Shown: piece by piece, positions 19,853-30,170 of the stretch | Position numbering within the stretch: position 1 is the first letter of the stretch | How the letters are laid out: each line of letters begins with the position of its first letter | Made by a program: the position numbers and the translations under genes | The notes under the pieces: generated by a model | What the model was told of the DNA's origin: nothing | The model's input: only the letters and a program-made list of their open reading frames with translations | Databases searched by the model: none | DNA from: Comamonadaceae bacterium | Lineage (GTDB): Bacteria; Pseudomonadota; Gammaproteobacteria; Burkholderiales; Burkholderiaceae_C | DNA: 64,000 nucleotides | Direction of reading: 5' to 3' | Assembly (NCBI GenBank): GCA_947475685.1 | Contig: CANJNC010000003.1 | Coordinates: 47,975-111,974 of the forward strand

Positions 19853-20104
19853 TTAACGGTGTTTGGCGCATTGGTATTGCTCATGGGCGACCAGCTCCAA
19901 TTGACTCTTAGGCACGTGCACGCCACAAACGCAGCAGGCGATCAGTTCGTCCACTTGGCCTTGGAACCTTTCAGACGAAGGCTGCGGTTTTTTCATATCA
20001 GGGCCAGGGTTGAACAACCGGTCCTTCAGGGCTTCTTTTTTGTTTTTATTCTTTTTCCAAAGAATAAAAAGCACAATGACCAAGAGCAAGACAAAGACTT
20101 TCAT
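19853..20104 (-). CDS. Small PP0621-like protein (N-terminal TM, Cys/His motif)
   Basis: MKVFVLLLVIVLFILWKKNKNK... LIACCVCGVHVPKSQLELVAHEQYQC. Confidence 0.75.
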   Translation of the reverse strand: MKVFVLLLVIVLFILWKKNKNKKEALKDRLFNPGPDMKKPQPSSERFQGQVDELIACCVCGVHVPKSQLELVAHEQYQCAKHR

Positions 20105-20154
20105 TCGCGCTTTAGCTTGTCAAAGGTGGGTTGCATGCGGCTTTCATGATTTGC

Positions 20155-20973
20155 TCAGCGGCGCAAGATCACTTCGCGCACAAAATGCGAGCCCGCATAA
20201 GCCAAGAACAGCAAGCCCGCTCCTAAATAAAGCACTCGAATGGCTTTTTGACCTCTCCAGCCATATCGGTACCTGGCCAAGAGCAAAAGCGCAAAGGTGA
20301 TCCAGGCCAAGACCGACAAAACGCTTTTGTGATCCCAACGCCATGCGTGTCCCGCGCCAAAAAGAGACTCACCAAACAAATAACCTGCCAACAAGGTGGA
20401 GGTGAGCAAGACAAAGCCTGAAATGACAAATCGATAGGTGAGTCTCTCAAGGGTCAACAAGGGCAAACCAGCGCTGGCCTGTGCGGCTTGACGCATGAGT
20501 TTCTCCGAGTGCGACAAGATCAATGCATGAACCACCGCTGCACCAAAGAGCCCATACGACGCCATGCCAAGTGCCCAGTGCAGCGGCAGCCAAGCTGAGG
20601 CATTGAGCTTGAGTGTTTGACCAGGAAAGTACAAAGACAATAAAACCGTCAGCAACCCAACACTGGCCACACCCAAGCGCAAGCGACTTTGAGGAAACCA
20701 GTGTCTCTCAAGCGCGTAGCAGGTGAAAATCAGCCAAGCGGTTGCAGACAACGCTGGCGCAAAACCAAAGCGCGGCCCGTTTTCATCCAGGCCAATCAAG
20801 GTGGACAACACATTCAAACCATGCAAGCCCCACACCAAGCCAATGAGCCCCAGGACCCATGAGCCTTTGAGCTTGCCTCCCAAAAAGGCATAGATGAGGT
20901 ACAGTGGAACCAAACAAGCTGCACTGTAAAAGCCAAAGTTGGAAATAAGAGTGAAGTCACTGGTTAAAATCAT
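20155..20973 (-). CDS. Cytochrome c assembly / YpjD-like (CcsA-type) membrane protein
   Basis: 272 aa polytopic protein; AGHAWRWDHKSVLSVLAWITFALLLLARYRYGWRGQKAI. Confidence 0.85.
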   Translation of the reverse strand: MILTSDFTLISNFGFYSAACLVPLYLIYAFLGGKLKGSWVLGLIGLVWGLHGLNVLSTLIGLDENGPRFGFAPALSATAWLIFTCYALERHWFPQSRLRLGVASVGLLTVLLSLYFPGQTLKLNASAWLPLHWALGMASYGLFGAAVVHALILSHSEKLMRQAAQASAGLPLLTLERLTYRFVISGFVLLTSTLLAGYLFGESLFGAGHAWRWDHKSVLSVLAWITFALLLLARYRYGWRGQKAIRVLYLGAGLLFLAYAGSHFVREVILRR

Positions 20974-21058
20974 GTACTCAAGTTTAGCGTTTTGTGCGCA
21001 CTTTGACCATTCATTGAATCAAAAAAAAAGAGGTGCCGCTTTGAGCGGTGAGTAAAGC

Positions 21059-22438
21059 ATGGCGTCCGTTCTAACAGAAAAACTATCCTCTTTGGTCAAA
21101 ACCATCAGTGGGCAAGCTCGAATCACTGAGAGCAATGTGGCCGACATGTTGCGAGAAATTCGTCTGGCTTTGTTGGAGGCCGATGTTGCCTTGCCCGTGG
21201 TGAGGGATTTTTTGGCACGCGTCAAAGACAAGGCCTTGGGCCAAGAGGTGTTGGGATCTTTAAAGCCGGGTCAAACCTTGGTTGCCATTGTTCAAGAGGA
21301 ACTTGCCAAAACCATGGGCGAGGGCGTGGAGGATCTGAACTTGGCGGCCCAACCGCCGGCCGTGATTTTGATGGCAGGCCTTCAAGGGGCGGGCAAGACG
21401 ACCAGCACGGCAAAGTTGGCCAAGTACTTGGTCACCAAGCGAAAGAAAAAAGTGCTGACCGTTTCTGCCGACGTGTACCGCCCAGCGGCGATTGAGCAAC
21501 TGAAAGCGGTGACGGCGCAAGCCGGCGCCGAATGGTTCGCGTCCGATGCGGGGCAAAAGCCCTTGGACATCGTCACGGCCGCCTTGGATTATGCCAAGCG
21601 ACACTTCATGGATGTGCTGCTCGTGGACACGGCGGGACGCTTGGCCATTGATGAGGTGCTCATGCAAGAGATTCGCTCCTTGCATGCGTTTCTCAAACCG
21701 ATTGAGACCTTGTTTGTGGTCGATGCGATGCAGGGGCAAGACGCCATCAACACCGCCAAGGCGTTCAAGGACGCCTTGCCCCTCACGGGCATTGTGCTCA
21801 CCAAAATAGATGGGGACTCACGTGGAGGGGCTGCTTTGTCCGTGCGAATGGTCACTGGAGCGCCGATTAAATTTGCTGGAACGAGCGAAAAGATTGATGG
21901 CTTGGAGCTCTTTGATGCGCAAAGGCATGCTTCACGCGTGCTGGGCATGGGAGACATCGTGGCACTCGTTGAGCAAGTCACGGCTGGCGTGGATATCAAA
22001 GCGGCTGAGAAATTGGCCAACAAAATCAAAAGTGGCGAGGGTTTTGATCTGAATGATTTTTTGGCTCAAATTCAGCAAATGAAGCAAATGGGGGGCTTGG
22101 GCAGTTTGATGGAGAAGCTGCCCAGTCAAATGACCGACAAAGCCAAACATTTGGATTTGGACAAGGTGGAGAAAGACTTGGCCAAAAAACAAGGCATCGT
22201 TCACAGCATGACGCCAAGAGAGCGATTAAAGCCCGAGATCATCAAGGCCACGAGAAAGAGAAGAATTGCTGCAGGCGCTGGCGTTCAAGTGCAAGAGGTC
22301 AATCGGCTGCTCAATGAGTTCACACAAATGCAAGAGATGATGAAGAAAATGAGAGGGGGTGGGCTCATGAAAATGATGAAGCGCCTAGGGGGCATGAAAG
22401 GCATGGGTGGAGGGGGATTCCCAGGCATGATGAGATAA
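21059..22438 (+). CDS. ffh: Signal recognition particle protein Ffh
   Basis: MAGLQGAGKTTSTAKLA; VDTAGRLAID; TKIDGDSRGGAAL; Met-rich M domain. Confidence 0.97.
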   Translation: MASVLTEKLSSLVKTISGQARITESNVADMLREIRLALLEADVALPVVRDFLARVKDKALGQEVLGSLKPGQTLVAIVQEELAKTMGEGVEDLNLAAQPPAVILMAGLQGAGKTTSTAKLAKYLVTKRKKKVLTVSADVYRPAAIEQLKAVTAQAGAEWFASDAGQKPLDIVTAALDYAKRHFMDVLLVDTAGRLAIDEVLMQEIRSLHAFLKPIETLFVVDAMQGQDAINTAKAFKDALPLTGIVLTKIDGDSRGGAALSVRMVTGAPIKFAGTSEKIDGLELFDAQRHASRVLGMGDIVALVEQVTAGVDIKAAEKLANKIKSGEGFDLNDFLAQIQQMKQMGGLGSLMEKLPSQMTDKAKHLDLDKVEKDLAKKQGIVHSMTPRERLKPEIIKATRKRRIAAGAGVQVQEVNRLLNEFTQMQEMMKKMRGGGLMKMMKRLGGMKGMGGGGFPGMMR

Positions 22439-22524
22439 ATACAGCGACAGCCTCTATTTCAGTCCTGGCCCAAAGCCAACGTGTTCAATCGGCCACCCCG
22501 TGGCCCATTTTGATGCATTCAGAC

Positions 22525-23871
22525 TTATTCAGCCAAGAGCAACTCGCCTCTGAGAGAGTGCGCAAAAGCTTGGGTGATTTTCAGATCAACGATCTCGCCC
22601 ATCAAACGAGCACCTTGTGCACCCACTGCAAAATTCACAACTCGGTTGCAGGGTGTGCGCGCCATCAGTTCATTGGCGTCTTTTTTAGAGGGGCCTTCCA
22701 CCAAGACCTTTTGAGTCGTACCAACTCTAGACAGTCCAATGGCTTTGACGTGAACATCAAGTTGAGCTTGCAGCGTTTGAAGACGGCGAAGTTTGACTTC
22801 ATGGGGCGTGTCGTCCCTTAAATTGGCTGCAGGTGTGCCCGGTCGAGGACTGAAGATAAAGCTAAAGGACGCATCAAAGTAGAGCTCTTTGATCAACCCC
22901 ATCATTTTCTCAAAATCTTGCTCGCTTTCTCCTGGAAAGCCCACAATAAAGTCTGAGCTGAGGGACAAATCAGGACGAACCGCACGCAACTTTTTGATCG
23001 TGCTCTTGTACTCAAGTGAGGTGTAACCGCGCTTCATGGCCATTAAAATTTTGTCGCTGCCGTGTTGAACGGGCAAATGCAAGTGGCTCACGAGTTGCGG
23101 AATTTTGCCGTACGCTTGAATGAGCCGAGGCGTGAACTCGTTGGGGTGAGACGTGGTAAAGCGCAGCCGTTGTATGTTGGGAAACTCAGAGATCAGCTCT
23201 AACAGGAGCGCCAAATCACAGATCTGTGCCGTACCCCCCATTCGTCCGCGGTAGGCATTGACGTTTTGTCCAAGCAGCGTGATTTCTTTGACCCCTTGAG
23301 TGGACAAATTCGCAACCTCGGCCAAGACGTCATCCAAGGGCCTAGAGATTTCTTCTCCGCGTGTATAGGGCACGACACAATAGCTGCAGTATTTGGAGCA
23401 CCCCTCCATGATGCTCACAAAAGCACTGGCACCTTGGCGCCGAGCAGGGGGCAAGTGATCGAACTTCTCAATTTCTGGAAAGCTGATGTCGATCTGCGGT
23501 TTTTTCAAGCTCGCGCGTTGGTTCAACAATTCAGGCAAGCGGTGCAAGGTTTGAGGCCCAAAGACCACGTCGACATAAGGTGCGCGCTCAATGATGGTTG
23601 AACCCTCCTGGGAGGCGACACATCCGCCCACGGCAATCTTCACGCCTTTGGCTTTCAAGTGGCGCACGCGCCCCAGGTCCGAGAAGACTTTTTCCTGCGC
23701 TTTCTCGCGCACAGAGCAGGTGTTAAAGACGATCAGATCGGCTTCATCCATGTTGTGTGTTTGTTCATAGCCTTGCGTGCTGCTCAGCACGTCCACCATT
23801 TTGTCCGAGTCGTACTCGTTCATTTGGCAACCAAAGGTTTTGATAAAGACTTTAGGGGAGATGACGCTCAT
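22525..23871 (-). CDS. miaB: tRNA-2-methylthio-N6-dimethylallyladenosine synthase MiaB
   Basis: [38 protein letters not shown] radical-SAM motif. Start set at MSVISPKV. Confidence 0.95.
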   Translation of the reverse strand: MSVISPKVFIKTFGCQMNEYDSDKMVDVLSSTQGYEQTHNMDEADLIVFNTCSVREKAQEKVFSDLGRVRHLKAKGVKIAVGGCVASQEGSTIIERAPYVDVVFGPQTLHRLPELLNQRASLKKPQIDISFPEIEKFDHLPPARRQGASAFVSIMEGCSKYCSYCVVPYTRGEEISRPLDDVLAEVANLSTQGVKEITLLGQNVNAYRGRMGGTAQICDLALLLELISEFPNIQRLRFTTSHPNEFTPRLIQAYGKIPQLVSHLHLPVQHGSDKILMAMKRGYTSLEYKSTIKKLRAVRPDLSLSSDFIVGFPGESEQDFEKMMGLIKELYFDASFSFIFSPRPGTPAANLRDDTPHEVKLRRLQTLQAQLDVHVKAIGLSRVGTTQKVLVEGPSKKDANELMARTPCNRVVNFAVGAQGARLMGEIVDLKITQAFAHSLRGELLLAE

Positions 23872-24128
23872 GGTGTTGAAAGATCCTGAAATATGTCCAT
23901 TCAAAGCAAAGCGTCTGTCAAGCGTTGGGCAATGAGTCAAGACTTGCGCAGGTGCCTGGGGTCATTGATTTTGAGTCAATGTCAAACGACAAGGCGCGCG
24001 CCTTGTATTTCAAGGTCCAGCGGTTCGTGGGGTAGAGCCAGAGGCTGAGCGTAAGAGCTTATTTTAGCCGATCTTTGAACCCCTGGCTTCTAGTCGCGAT
24101 GTGGGCGGGTGTTCAAGGCCCATCAAAA

Positions 24129-24160
24129 AACCCTTCTGCATCCAAGGACACAGAAGGGTT
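24129..24160 (-). terminator. Intrinsic terminator downstream of the carbonic anhydrase gene
   Basis: AACCCTTCTG - 12 nt - CAGAAGGGTT with an A-run on the left (U-run on the minus strand). Confidence 0.85.
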
Positions 24161-24217
24161 GATCAAAGGGAGTTGTATGCGAGGAATGAGCGCATCCTAA
24201 CGCCTCAGATCAGTGGA

Positions 24218-25423
24218 TCAATTGGCGTAAATCTTTCTGTCATTCAAGGCTTGAACGGGTCTGGCGTTTAACTTGAAGGGGAACTTGGCCACTTGGGCTT
24301 TGGAGAGGTCAACATTGTTTTTGAGAATAAAGAAACTCACACCTTCTGTACATGGAGGCGTTGTCAATGAGCCTTCATAAGAGAAGAAGGACATGTCGCT
24401 TGGCAACAAGCTAGAGGGGTTGATGATCATCTTTGCGGGCAAATACTCTTCGCCTTCTTTGGGCGGTAAATTGGCCCACAAGGATTTGATGGTTGCATTT
24501 TCTTTGCCTTCGTTCATCAAAACACCCAAGACAGCCAACTTGCCTTCTTTGCTCTTGTGCACAAAGTGAACGGTCATGGCCAAATTCTTGCCGTCAACTT
24601 GTTCTTCAGAGGGGCGATGAAAGTGAAATTGAAGAAGTTCGTACTGCTCTTTGTTGACCGTCAAGGTGCTTGTGCCAGGTTCGATATTGACTTGGATGGT
24701 GTGGCCATTGTTGAGGATCTTCATGGGACTTTCTTTGTAGTCGGCCTTGACCACTTCCTTTGATTTCTCAAAAGGTCCAACGATGTTCAAGGGAGACTGC
24801 TTTTTACCAGCCGCGCAGGTGGCGAAGTTCGCACCCCAGTGCTCTGGCCCATGGTCACCTTCGTAGCCCCAATGGACGTTTTGAGCAGATTTGCCGTGAT
24901 CAATGGGTTTTTCCAGTTTGCCGGTGCATTCAGCCAAGACTTTAACTTTTTTGCCGGCAGACACAAGCGAGTTTTGTGCAGCACAAACTGCTTGCATGCG
25001 AGCGCCTAGCTCAGCAATGTCAAGAGACTTTTGAAAGGCCTCGACAGCGGAGGCGTCTTCAAAGCCTTTGGAGAGTTGTCTGACCGTGCCCAGTCCCACC
25101 AAGCGCTCGGCGTTGAGGACTTTTTGAGCCTTGTACAAAGCTTCAATGTCTTGGAGTAAAACGCCATTGGCAAAGGCCTGTTTGACAACGTCAAACTGCT
25201 TGACAGTTTCTTCAAGCGCCTCTGTTTTCTTTTGCGCGTCTTCGAGTTGCTCTTTGGTTTTGTCTAGGGTGTCTTTGGTTTCATCAAGTTCGGCGGCAAC
25301 TTCTTCCATGTCGATGGAGAGGTGTTTTTTGCCGGAGAAGTTCAAGTACGCAAAGGTGCTGGACGCCACCAACAAGATGACCAACAAGACCTCTAGGCCT
25401 ATTCGTAGATACTTTTTCATTGC
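24218..25423 (-). CDS. Alpha-class carbonic anhydrase with N-terminal TM and coiled-coil region
   Basis: HWGYEGDHGPEHWG; QFHFHRPSEEQVDG; MTVHFVHKSKEGKLAVLGVL; GSLTTPPCTEGV; N-terminal heptad-rich DETKDTLDKTKEQLEDAQKKTEALEETV. Start set at MKKYLRIG. Confidence 0.9.
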   Translation of the reverse strand, partial: AMKKYLRIGLEVLLVILLVASSTFAYLNFSGKKHLSIDMEEVAAELDETKDTLDKTKEQLEDAQKKTEALEETVKQFDVVKQAFANGVLLQDIEALYKAQKVLNAERLVGLGTVRQLSKGFEDASAVEAFQKSLDIAELGARMQAVCAAQNSLVSAGKKVKVLAECTGKLEKPIDHGKSAQNVHWGYEGDHGPEHWGANFATCAAGKKQSPLNIVGPFEKSKEVVKADYKESPMKILNNGHTIQVNIEPGTSTLTVNKEQYELLQFHFHRPSEEQVDGKNLAMTVHFVHKSKEGKLAVLGVLMNEGKENATIKSLWANLPPKEGEEYLPAKMIINPSSLLPSDMSFFSYEGSLTTPPCTEGVSFFILKNNVDLSKAQVAKFPFKLNARPVQALNDRKIYAN

Positions 25424-25582
25424 CAAACTCACAAAAGTTATAGGGTTGATTCGAACAAATAAAGGGCAATTATGACAAATTAAGCCCAAGAATACGCAAA
25501 AACGTCATGACAAATCGCAACCGGTGACCAAAATCCTCGATAAAGAAGAATTTGGGGGGCCGTTTTTTTCAATGTGCGGCAT

Positions 25583-25972
25583 TTAAAGGGTCTTTAAGCG
25601 GTCTGTGGATGGAACCACACGCGTTAAGCGGATACCGTAACGGTCATTGACCAGAACCACTTCACCTTGCGCCACCACAGTGTCGTTGACCAAGAGATCC
25701 AGGGGCTCGCCAGCGATTCGGTCAAGTTCGACCACGCTGCCTTGGGTCAAGCGCATCAAATCTTTGATTTTGATGTGCGCGCGGCCCACCTCAATGGCCA
25801 GGGTCACGGAGATGTTTTGCAGCACATCCGGGTTGATGTTATTGGGGTTGGAGAGCTGAAAGTCTTTGGCGTTGGGCAAGGGGTCGGCATGATCGAAATC
25901 ATGGTCCGTGTCTTTGCCCGATTGCAATTCGCCTTCAGGCGTTTTGTCTTCTGTGTTCTCTGTCTCTGACAT
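25583..25972 (-). CDS. fliN: Flagellar motor switch protein FliN
   Basis: SpoA domain: ISVTLAIEVGRAHIKIKDLMRLTQGSVVELDRIAGEPLDLLVNDTVVAQGEVVLVNDRYGIRLT. Confidence 0.95.
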   Translation of the reverse strand: MSETENTEDKTPEGELQSGKDTDHDFDHADPLPNAKDFQLSNPNNINPDVLQNISVTLAIEVGRAHIKIKDLMRLTQGSVVELDRIAGEPLDLLVNDTVVAQGEVVLVNDRYGIRLTRVVPSTDRLKTL

Positions 25973-25990
25973 GATGTGTCTTCCTATTGA

Positions 25991-26989
25991 TCAAAGTTGG
26001 CCTGGAATGATTTGTCGCTCGATGCGAACCGCAACTTGGGAGCCTTGGGCGCCTACATTGACGCCAAAGGAGGGAACCCCTTGGGCAATAAATTGTGCCA
26101 ATTCTGGTTTTTTGAAATAAAGCAAATCGCCCTCTTTCATGTTTTGCAAATGGTGCAGGGTTGTTCTCAATTGACCCATGACCACGCGCACGTCCAGGTG
26201 AGCATCCCCAACTGCAATGGCCATCTCTTCACGCCATTCGCGGTCAGACTCTTCGTTGCCATCTCCAGTTTGAACCCGGTTTCTGAGCAACTCTCTGAGG
26301 GGTTTCAAGGTGGCGTAGGGGTAGACCAAGTCCATGAAACCGCGAGCGCTGTTGCTCGTTGCATCGGATTCAAAGCGGCTGAGCACAATCAAATCATTTT
26401 CATCTGCAATTTGTGCAAACTGTGGGTTGATCTCTGAAGCCACTCGCTCGCAGTCAATCTCCATCACAGGCGCCCAAGCATCCTTCAAGGATTTAAAGAA
26501 GACTTCCAAAATGATGTTGATGATTCGCGTTTCGGTGGCCGTGAACAAACGACCGGGCGGCAAGTCGCCCACCCCTTTTCCAAAGCCACCAAAAAAACTG
26601 TCCAAGGAGCTGAATATCACATTGGGGTCAATGATCACCACAGAAAACCCCCTCAAGGGATTGATTCGAATGGTATTGACGGCCAATGGGGGTTTGATGG
26701 ATTTTAAATAATCCCCAAACTTCAAGATCTGGACCTTGGAGGGGTTGACGCGAGGAGTGGTTCTTAAAACCTCCAAAAGCCCCAGGCGAAACATGCGAAT
26801 GAAGCGCTCGTTGATCATGTCAACGGACGAGACGTTCACGCCAAGGCTGCTGTCCTCGCTGGCCAAGTCGTGTTTGTGCACACGAACTTCCGTGTTAAAG
26901 CCCGTATCTACCTCAATAGAGCCATCCTCAACGCCTTCAGTAAGGGCCGAGAGTTCTTCGGGGGACAGGAGGTTGGATCGGTCTGACAT
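25991..26989 (-). CDS. fliM: Flagellar motor switch protein FliM
   Basis: LLSPEELSALTEG; FGGFGKG; C-terminal SpoA domain. Confidence 0.95.
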   Translation of the reverse strand: MSDRSNLLSPEELSALTEGVEDGSIEVDTGFNTEVRVHKHDLASEDSSLGVNVSSVDMINERFIRMFRLGLLEVLRTTPRVNPSKVQILKFGDYLKSIKPPLAVNTIRINPLRGFSVVIIDPNVIFSSLDSFFGGFGKGVGDLPPGRLFTATETRIINIILEVFFKSLKDAWAPVMEIDCERVASEINPQFAQIADENDLIVLSRFESDATSNSARGFMDLVYPYATLKPLRELLRNRVQTGDGNEESDREWREEMAIAVGDAHLDVRVVMGQLRTTLHHLQNMKEGDLLYFKKPELAQFIAQGVPSFGVNVGAQGSQVAVRIERQIIPGQL

Positions 26990-27028
26990 CGCTTGGTGCT
27001 TGGTATTTTAAGGGAAGGGTTGGAGCTT

Positions 27029-27610
27029 TTATTGCATCACAAAAGAGGTGAAGAAAACGTCTTCAATGCCGCCAAAGTCCTCATAATTCTCTAAAAGCTC
27101 GTTCATCACATCTTTGAGCTTGGCGGCCAAGTTTTTTCTAAACTCTGGCTTGGCCACATCGGCTTCGGTGGATTGGCGCATGACATCCAACATGGCTGAG
27201 CGAAGTGCGAACTCATGCTTTTTGACATTGTCAAAGACCCTTGAATCATAATGCGTCATGAGGGCGATTTGCACGACCATCACTTTCTTGGAGCCCGTGA
27301 TGTTGGTCATCAGCTCTTTTTCCATTTGCAAGTAGTTTTTCTCAAAACGTGTGGCCTCAGGCGCCTCTTTCTTGATTTTTGAGGGCGCTTCGACTTTCGC
27401 CTTGCTGGCAGCGGCTTCCAACTCTTCGAGTTTGTCCTCAGCCTCTAATTCAGCCTTCTTTTCGTAAAAACCTGAGAAAAAGAGAGTGACAAAGACGACG
27501 CCCACCAACAAGGCAATCGCCAAGACCGCAATGATGATGATTTTGACAATCGGCTTTTTGGGTTTGGGCTCTTCTGTGCTTGCTTCGGCTTCTGGGGCTG
27601 CTGTTGCCAT
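27029..27610 (-). CDS. fliL: Flagellar basal body-associated protein FliL
   Basis: Single TM segment, C-terminal FRKNLAAKLKDVMNELLENYEDFGGIEDVFFTSFVMQ, position between fliK and fliM. Confidence 0.9.
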   Translation of the reverse strand: MATAAPEAEASTEEPKPKKPIVKIIIIAVLAIALLVGVVFVTLFFSGFYEKKAELEAEDKLEELEAAASKAKVEAPSKIKKEAPEATRFEKNYLQMEKELMTNITGSKKVMVVQIALMTHYDSRVFDNVKKHEFALRSAMLDVMRQSTEADVAKPEFRKNLAAKLKDVMNELLENYEDFGGIEDVFFTSFVMQ

Positions 27611-27665
27611 GGTTAACTCCTAATAAATATGCTGGGTTGGGTCTTCAAAACTGGAATGGGGCTGC

Positions 27666-29807
27666 TTATGCCATCAAATCAAGCAAAGAATCATTGTTTT
27701 TGACCTTCATCGAGGCATCGACAAGGGTGCTGGAATCTTGAGCATTTGCGCTCACCTCAGACGAGGGGTCTGGCTCAAACGGATTGCGAGCGTTGCTTTC
27801 TTGTCCTTGGTGTTGGGCCTGTCCGCCATTTTGTTGGTCGACTTGAACATAGGTTTGGTGTAGACCGATGTCTTTCAAATTATCCTTTAGTTCTTGGCTG
27901 GCGTGTTGCAGAAGATTTTGAGTCAAGGCATTGTCGGCTTGGAAGATGGCCGCCAATTTGCCGTCCTTCATCTCCAACTGCACGTCAACAACGCCAAGTG
28001 TAGACGGTTTAAGTGCGAATTTCATTTTCCATTGGCCTTGGCTGATTTGTTCGTGCATTCTTTTTGAAAGTTCAGCGGTCAATTGTTCGCTCAGTTTTTC
28101 ATAAGTTTCGGCCATGTTGACAGGCGTTGACGTTGCTTGGGTGTTTTGTGTGCCGCTGTCGCCCGTCAAGGATCCGTTGCCCGATTTGCCAGATGATGTG
28201 CCTTGGTCTTGTGCATTGAGTTGCGCACTTGAAGCCAAACCCGAGTCACTGGGTGAGAACACCGCAAAGGCACTTGATTCAGAGCCTTTTTCACCGGGGC
28301 CTTTGAGCTTGTTGAATTCTTTTTGCAATGCGTCAATGGCTTGACCAGACAGTTTGGAGCCGGTCATGTTCAAAATGGCCAAGGTACTGGTGGGCGCAGC
28401 CGAGATCGCCGATGCACTGAAAGAGGCGCTTGCTGCTTTACCCATGGTGTTGAGGCTGACTTGAACGCCTTGTGCCTCAATGCCCTCACTTAATAAGAGC
28501 TGGGCGAGGTCCCTGGTGGTCGAGGGCGCACTTTCATGTTGGGTGTTGGCCGCGAGACCAGCCAAGGCCACTTGAGAAGGGACCATCGTGTTCGTGACAG
28601 ATACTGGGTTGCTGTTGAATTGAACCGACAAGGCATTCAAATCAACTTTGGCGTTGTCAGTATGAGGCATTTGTGTAGTCGTTGCCAAATCTGTGGGTGT
28701 GCTTGGCAGTTTTGACAAGGGATTCAAGGAGGTGCTTCCAGATTGATCGGCTGTGGTGCTGAGCGAAAACAAAGAGGCATTGCCCAGTGTAGAAGTCAGG
28801 GTTGAGGTCGCTTGGCTCAAGGTTCCAGAGGCCTTTAAGTTTGACGCATTGATGGGTGCAGACACAACACTGGCAGGGACTTGCACCGTCGATATCATGG
28901 TCTGCGCCGCTTGGGGCCCAAAGAGGGTTGCGAGTTGAGTTTCATCAAAGCCCATGGCTCTGGCGAAGTCGGCAAGACTTTTCTCATTGGGCGCATCTTG
29001 TGGGGTGATGAGTTGAGTTTGCTCACTCAAGGACACGGTTTTAAGAATATTGGTGTCCCCAGTTGCTGAAGGTTCTGGGTTGGCATTGGCCAGCGTGTCC
29101 AAACTTGAGGTACCGTTGATTTTGAGGTCTTGCATGGAGGGTAGGCGTTGCCCGTTGAGGGCCAGAGTTGCGAGATCCAATTTCTGTTGTGGGTCTGCGT
29201 CAGACGGGGAGCTTTGAACCTGTGAGTTTGAGCCCGTGTCTTTTCCCCCCTTGGCCTGCGCATCTTCATTCGAATCGTCTTGGGTTGCTGAGTTGGCGTC
29301 GCTGCGGTTTCGCAGGCGAGAAAGTGTGCTGTGCGCTGGCTGGCTGTCTTGAGCGGCAGAATTCGTCGAGGCCTTCGCTGCGGTTGAACTTGTGCGATCT
29401 TTGATTGAGCGCGGGTTGGAGGAGTCATGCGTTCTAGCGGATACATTCGCGCTTGAATTTGGGATCTTGAGCTTTAGCTCAGCCACACCCACTTTTGCTT
29501 TTAAATAGTCATGGCTAAAAGCCAAGGTGCTGGATTTGGGGTCTAAAAGACTTGAAGAAAGTGCATTGGGACTTGGGGAAGAGGCCAAGACATTAAGGGG
29601 GGCGGGGTTTGCTGGCCCAGCGCTTGCAGCTTTGGGGCTCGAAGCTGCTGAGAATGCCGGATGCATCATCCGCTCAAAGTAAACAGAGAAGTTGTCGCCA
29701 CTGGGTGTCGCCGTCGTGCTCGATGTTGCCGCTTTTGAGCCGCCTAGGGGCTCTGCCGAGCCATTGGGCTTGATGGATGGAAGCGGATTGAAAGAGTTCA
29801 TGCTCAT
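27666..29807 (-). CDS. fliK: Flagellar hook-length control protein FliK
   Basis: 713 aa Ser/Thr/Ala-rich protein with C-terminal flg_hook domain (LKPSTLGVVDVQLEMKDGKLAAIFQADNALTQNLLQHASQELKDNLKDIGL). Confidence 0.9.
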   Translation of the reverse strand: MSMNSFNPLPSIKPNGSAEPLGGSKAATSSTTATPSGDNFSVYFERMMHPAFSAASSPKAASAGPANPAPLNVLASSPSPNALSSSLLDPKSSTLAFSHDYLKAKVGVAELKLKIPNSSANVSARTHDSSNPRSIKDRTSSTAAKASTNSAAQDSQPAHSTLSRLRNRSDANSATQDDSNEDAQAKGGKDTGSNSQVQSSPSDADPQQKLDLATLALNGQRLPSMQDLKINGTSSLDTLANANPEPSATGDTNILKTVSLSEQTQLITPQDAPNEKSLADFARAMGFDETQLATLFGPQAAQTMISTVQVPASVVSAPINASNLKASGTLSQATSTLTSTLGNASLFSLSTTADQSGSTSLNPLSKLPSTPTDLATTTQMPHTDNAKVDLNALSVQFNSNPVSVTNTMVPSQVALAGLAANTQHESAPSTTRDLAQLLLSEGIEAQGVQVSLNTMGKAASASFSASAISAAPTSTLAILNMTGSKLSGQAIDALQKEFNKLKGPGEKGSESSAFAVFSPSDSGLASSAQLNAQDQGTSSGKSGNGSLTGDSGTQNTQATSTPVNMAETYEKLSEQLTAELSKRMHEQISQGQWKMKFALKPSTLGVVDVQLEMKDGKLAAIFQADNALTQNLLQHASQELKDNLKDIGLHQTYVQVDQQNGGQAQHQGQESNARNPFEPDPSSEVSANAQDSSTLVDASMKVKNNDSLLDLMA

Positions 29808-29841
29808 TTTGTGTACTTTGGTAGTCTTTTGTAAGGATTTG

Positions 29842-29875
29842 TACCGGCAAAACCTTGTAATACATTTGCCAGGTA
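29842..29875. repeat. Inverted repeat TACCGGCAAA-N13-TTTGCCAGGTA upstream of fliK
   Basis: Arms are complementary except for one extra base; lies ~35-70 nt upstream of the fliK start. Confidence 0.55.
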
Positions 29876-30170
29876 TTCAGGTAAAGCAAAAATCGTGACT
29901 GGTTAAAGTTTGCCAGTCGGTGCATCAATCCATGCTCGATAAAGCCCTATCTAAAAGCATGCCAATACCGCAACTTAAGATCGCCGCTTGCAAATCGCTT
30001 GGGTCTGGTTTGAACGTATTTTTATTCATATATGAAAAATAAACTTGATTTGAACTTGGCCCACAGTTTGCTCATCCAAATCAAGCGATGTCACAAAAGC
30101 ATGCAGTCATTGGGTTTAATCCAGGCCCTCTATGTATGCAACCTTGGTCTAGTGAGGGGAGCGCACTAAT

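Noticed and set aside
21030-21050. CCGCTTTGAGCGG hairpin just upstream of ffh
   Set aside because: The adjacent A-run would make a terminator only on the minus strand, where no gene reads in; the short stem is probably chance.
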